Shown here piece by piece: positions 63,301 to 64,000 of a DNA stretch of 64,000 bases. The notes below the pieces were generated by a model. It ran no database searches and had not been told where the DNA came from. It saw only the letters and a list, made by a program, of their open reading frames with translations. The translations under genes and the position numbers were made by a program. Every line of letters starts with the position of its first letter. The first letter of the stretch is position 1. This stretch comes from Clusia tigrina (Eukaryota; Arthropoda; Insecta; Diptera; Clusiidae): assembly GCA_920105625.2 (NCBI GenBank), contig OV050031.1, positions 43,646,925-43,710,924 of the forward strand, read 5' to 3'.

Positions 63301-64000
63301 AATTTAAATTGCATTACCATTGAAAATTTAAATAAAACTTACAATTCAATTGGAATACCATTGAAAATTCCAATGCCAACTAAAATTAAATTTCATGGCT
63401 ATTGAAAATTTTAATTTCTAATTACAATTAATATGAATTACCATTACAAATTTGTATGCTAATTAACATTAAATTGCATTAGCATTGAAAATACCAATGC
63501 TAATTTAAATTAAAATGCATTACCATTGAATATTCAATTGCCAATTAAAATTAAATTGCATTACAATTGAAAACTCCATTGCTAATTAAAGTTAAATTGC
63601 ATTACCATTGACAATTCCAATGCCAATTAAAATTAATTGCATTATAATTGACAATTCCAATGCCAATTAGAATAAAATTGCATTACCATTGACATTTTCA
63701 ATACTAATTCAAATTGAGATGCATTGCCATTAAAAAATCCAATGCCAGTTAAAATTAAATGGTATTTTAATTTGAAATTCCAACGCCAATGAAAATTAAA
63801 TTGCATTTCCTTTGAAAATTCCAATACCAAATAAACGTAATTTTATTACCGTTGAAAATTGCAATGCCAATTAAAATTAAATTGCATTACCAATGAAAAT
63901 TCCAATGCCAATTAAAACTAAATTGTATTACCAATGAAAATTCCCATGCTAATTAAAATTAATTGCATAACCAATGACAATTCCAATGTCTATTAAAATT
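60347..64000 (+). repeat. forward satellite right of cassette 14 (~89 monomers, continues past window)
   Basis: No gene. A join near 61,345 brings a second copy of the GAATATTCCAATGCTACTTAAA monomers. From 61,828 it follows 55,761 onward. The last 100 bases have CCAATGAAAATTCC and CCAATGACAATTCC monomers, a variant rare elsewhere in the window. Confidence 0.88.

Larger units (their letters stand above)
1..64000. repeat. 41-bp AT-rich satellite array with higher-order structure
   Basis: Tandem monomers of about 41 bp fill the window outside the 14 cassettes. Typical forward landmarks are CCATTGAAAATTCCAATGC and AATTAAAATTAAATTGCAT; the matching phrases at 1201 and 1242 give the 41-bp step directly. 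Individual monomers differ by many substitutions, but whole blocks of dozens of monomers recur in the same order, which defines higher-order repeats. The monomer has internal dyads: CATTG/CAATG with a 7-base spacer, and an overlapping outer GCATT/AATGC pair. It contains no gene. A centromeric, pericentromeric or other heterochromatic location is plausible, but the sequence alone does not show it. Confidence 0.97.
53411..64000 (+). repeat. diverged ~6.05-kb tandem repeat around cassettes 13 and 14 (second copy cut by window end)
   Basis: Cassettes 13 and 14 are 6,027 bp apart; matching satellite landmarks are 6,067 bp apart (55,761 and 61,828) and 6,094 bp apart (57,548 and 63,642). The drift in offset and the extra substitutions show this duplication is older than those on the left. 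Confidence 0.75.

Noticed and set aside
1..64000. CRISPR array suggested by short regular repeats
   Set aside because: The 41-bp period has no unique spacers alternating with constant repeats; every part of each monomer is repetitive, and there are no cas-like genes.

Overview
This window is eukaryotic repetitive DNA with no complete gene. Almost all of it is a very AT-rich satellite built on a monomer of about 41 bp. Recognisable landmarks are CCATTGAAAATTCCAATGC followed by AATTAAAATTAAATTGCAT; successive monomers at 1201 and 1242 show the 41-bp step. A single unrelated cassette of about 670 bp, visibly richer in G+C, breaks the array 14 times, always in the same orientation. Read on the minus strand, the cassette is the 5' end of an LTR retrotransposon. 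It holds an LTR of about 414 bp (TGT...ACA ends, with a TATA-like box and an initiator-like site), then an 18-nt tRNA-Lys-type primer binding site, a short leader, and the first ~50 codons of a Gag-like protein with a SAP-like helix-loop-helix pattern. It is then cut off by satellite DNA. No protease, reverse transcriptase, integrase or 3' LTR is present. The Gag N-terminus and the primer site suggest an arthropod, probably an insect; this is inference and the species cannot be named. Layout: cassettes start near 1836, 6535, 9806, 13817, 18519, 21871, 27279, 29034, 33806, 35561, 41052, 48481, 53421 and 59448. On the right of each is a block of about 239 bp of satellite in reverse orientation, ending at a palindrome where the array flips back to forward. 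The element plus this block therefore behave as one inverted segment of about 0.9 kb. Two cassette subfamilies exist: type I, and type II with one codon deleted (copies 3, 6, 8, 10). Their order is I-I-II, I-I-II, I-II, I-II, I, I, I, I. The array shows nested tandem duplications: a 4,699-bp unit at the left end; an 11.98-kb unit holding three cassettes, duplicated across about 971-24,935; a 7.25-kb unit with two cassettes, tripled across about 21,210-42,145; a 1,914-bp tandem repeat at 43,107-46,934; a 4,940-bp unit around copies 12 and 13; and a more diverged ~6.05-kb unit around copies 13 and 14. Several junctions can be placed to within tens of bases and look like unequal crossing-over between homologous monomers. 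Nothing here forms a gene network. The interest is structural: a broken retroelement promoter-PBS-gag start was captured by a satellite and amplified with it as part of higher-order repeats. All its promoters point left, so they could in principle drive satellite transcription.
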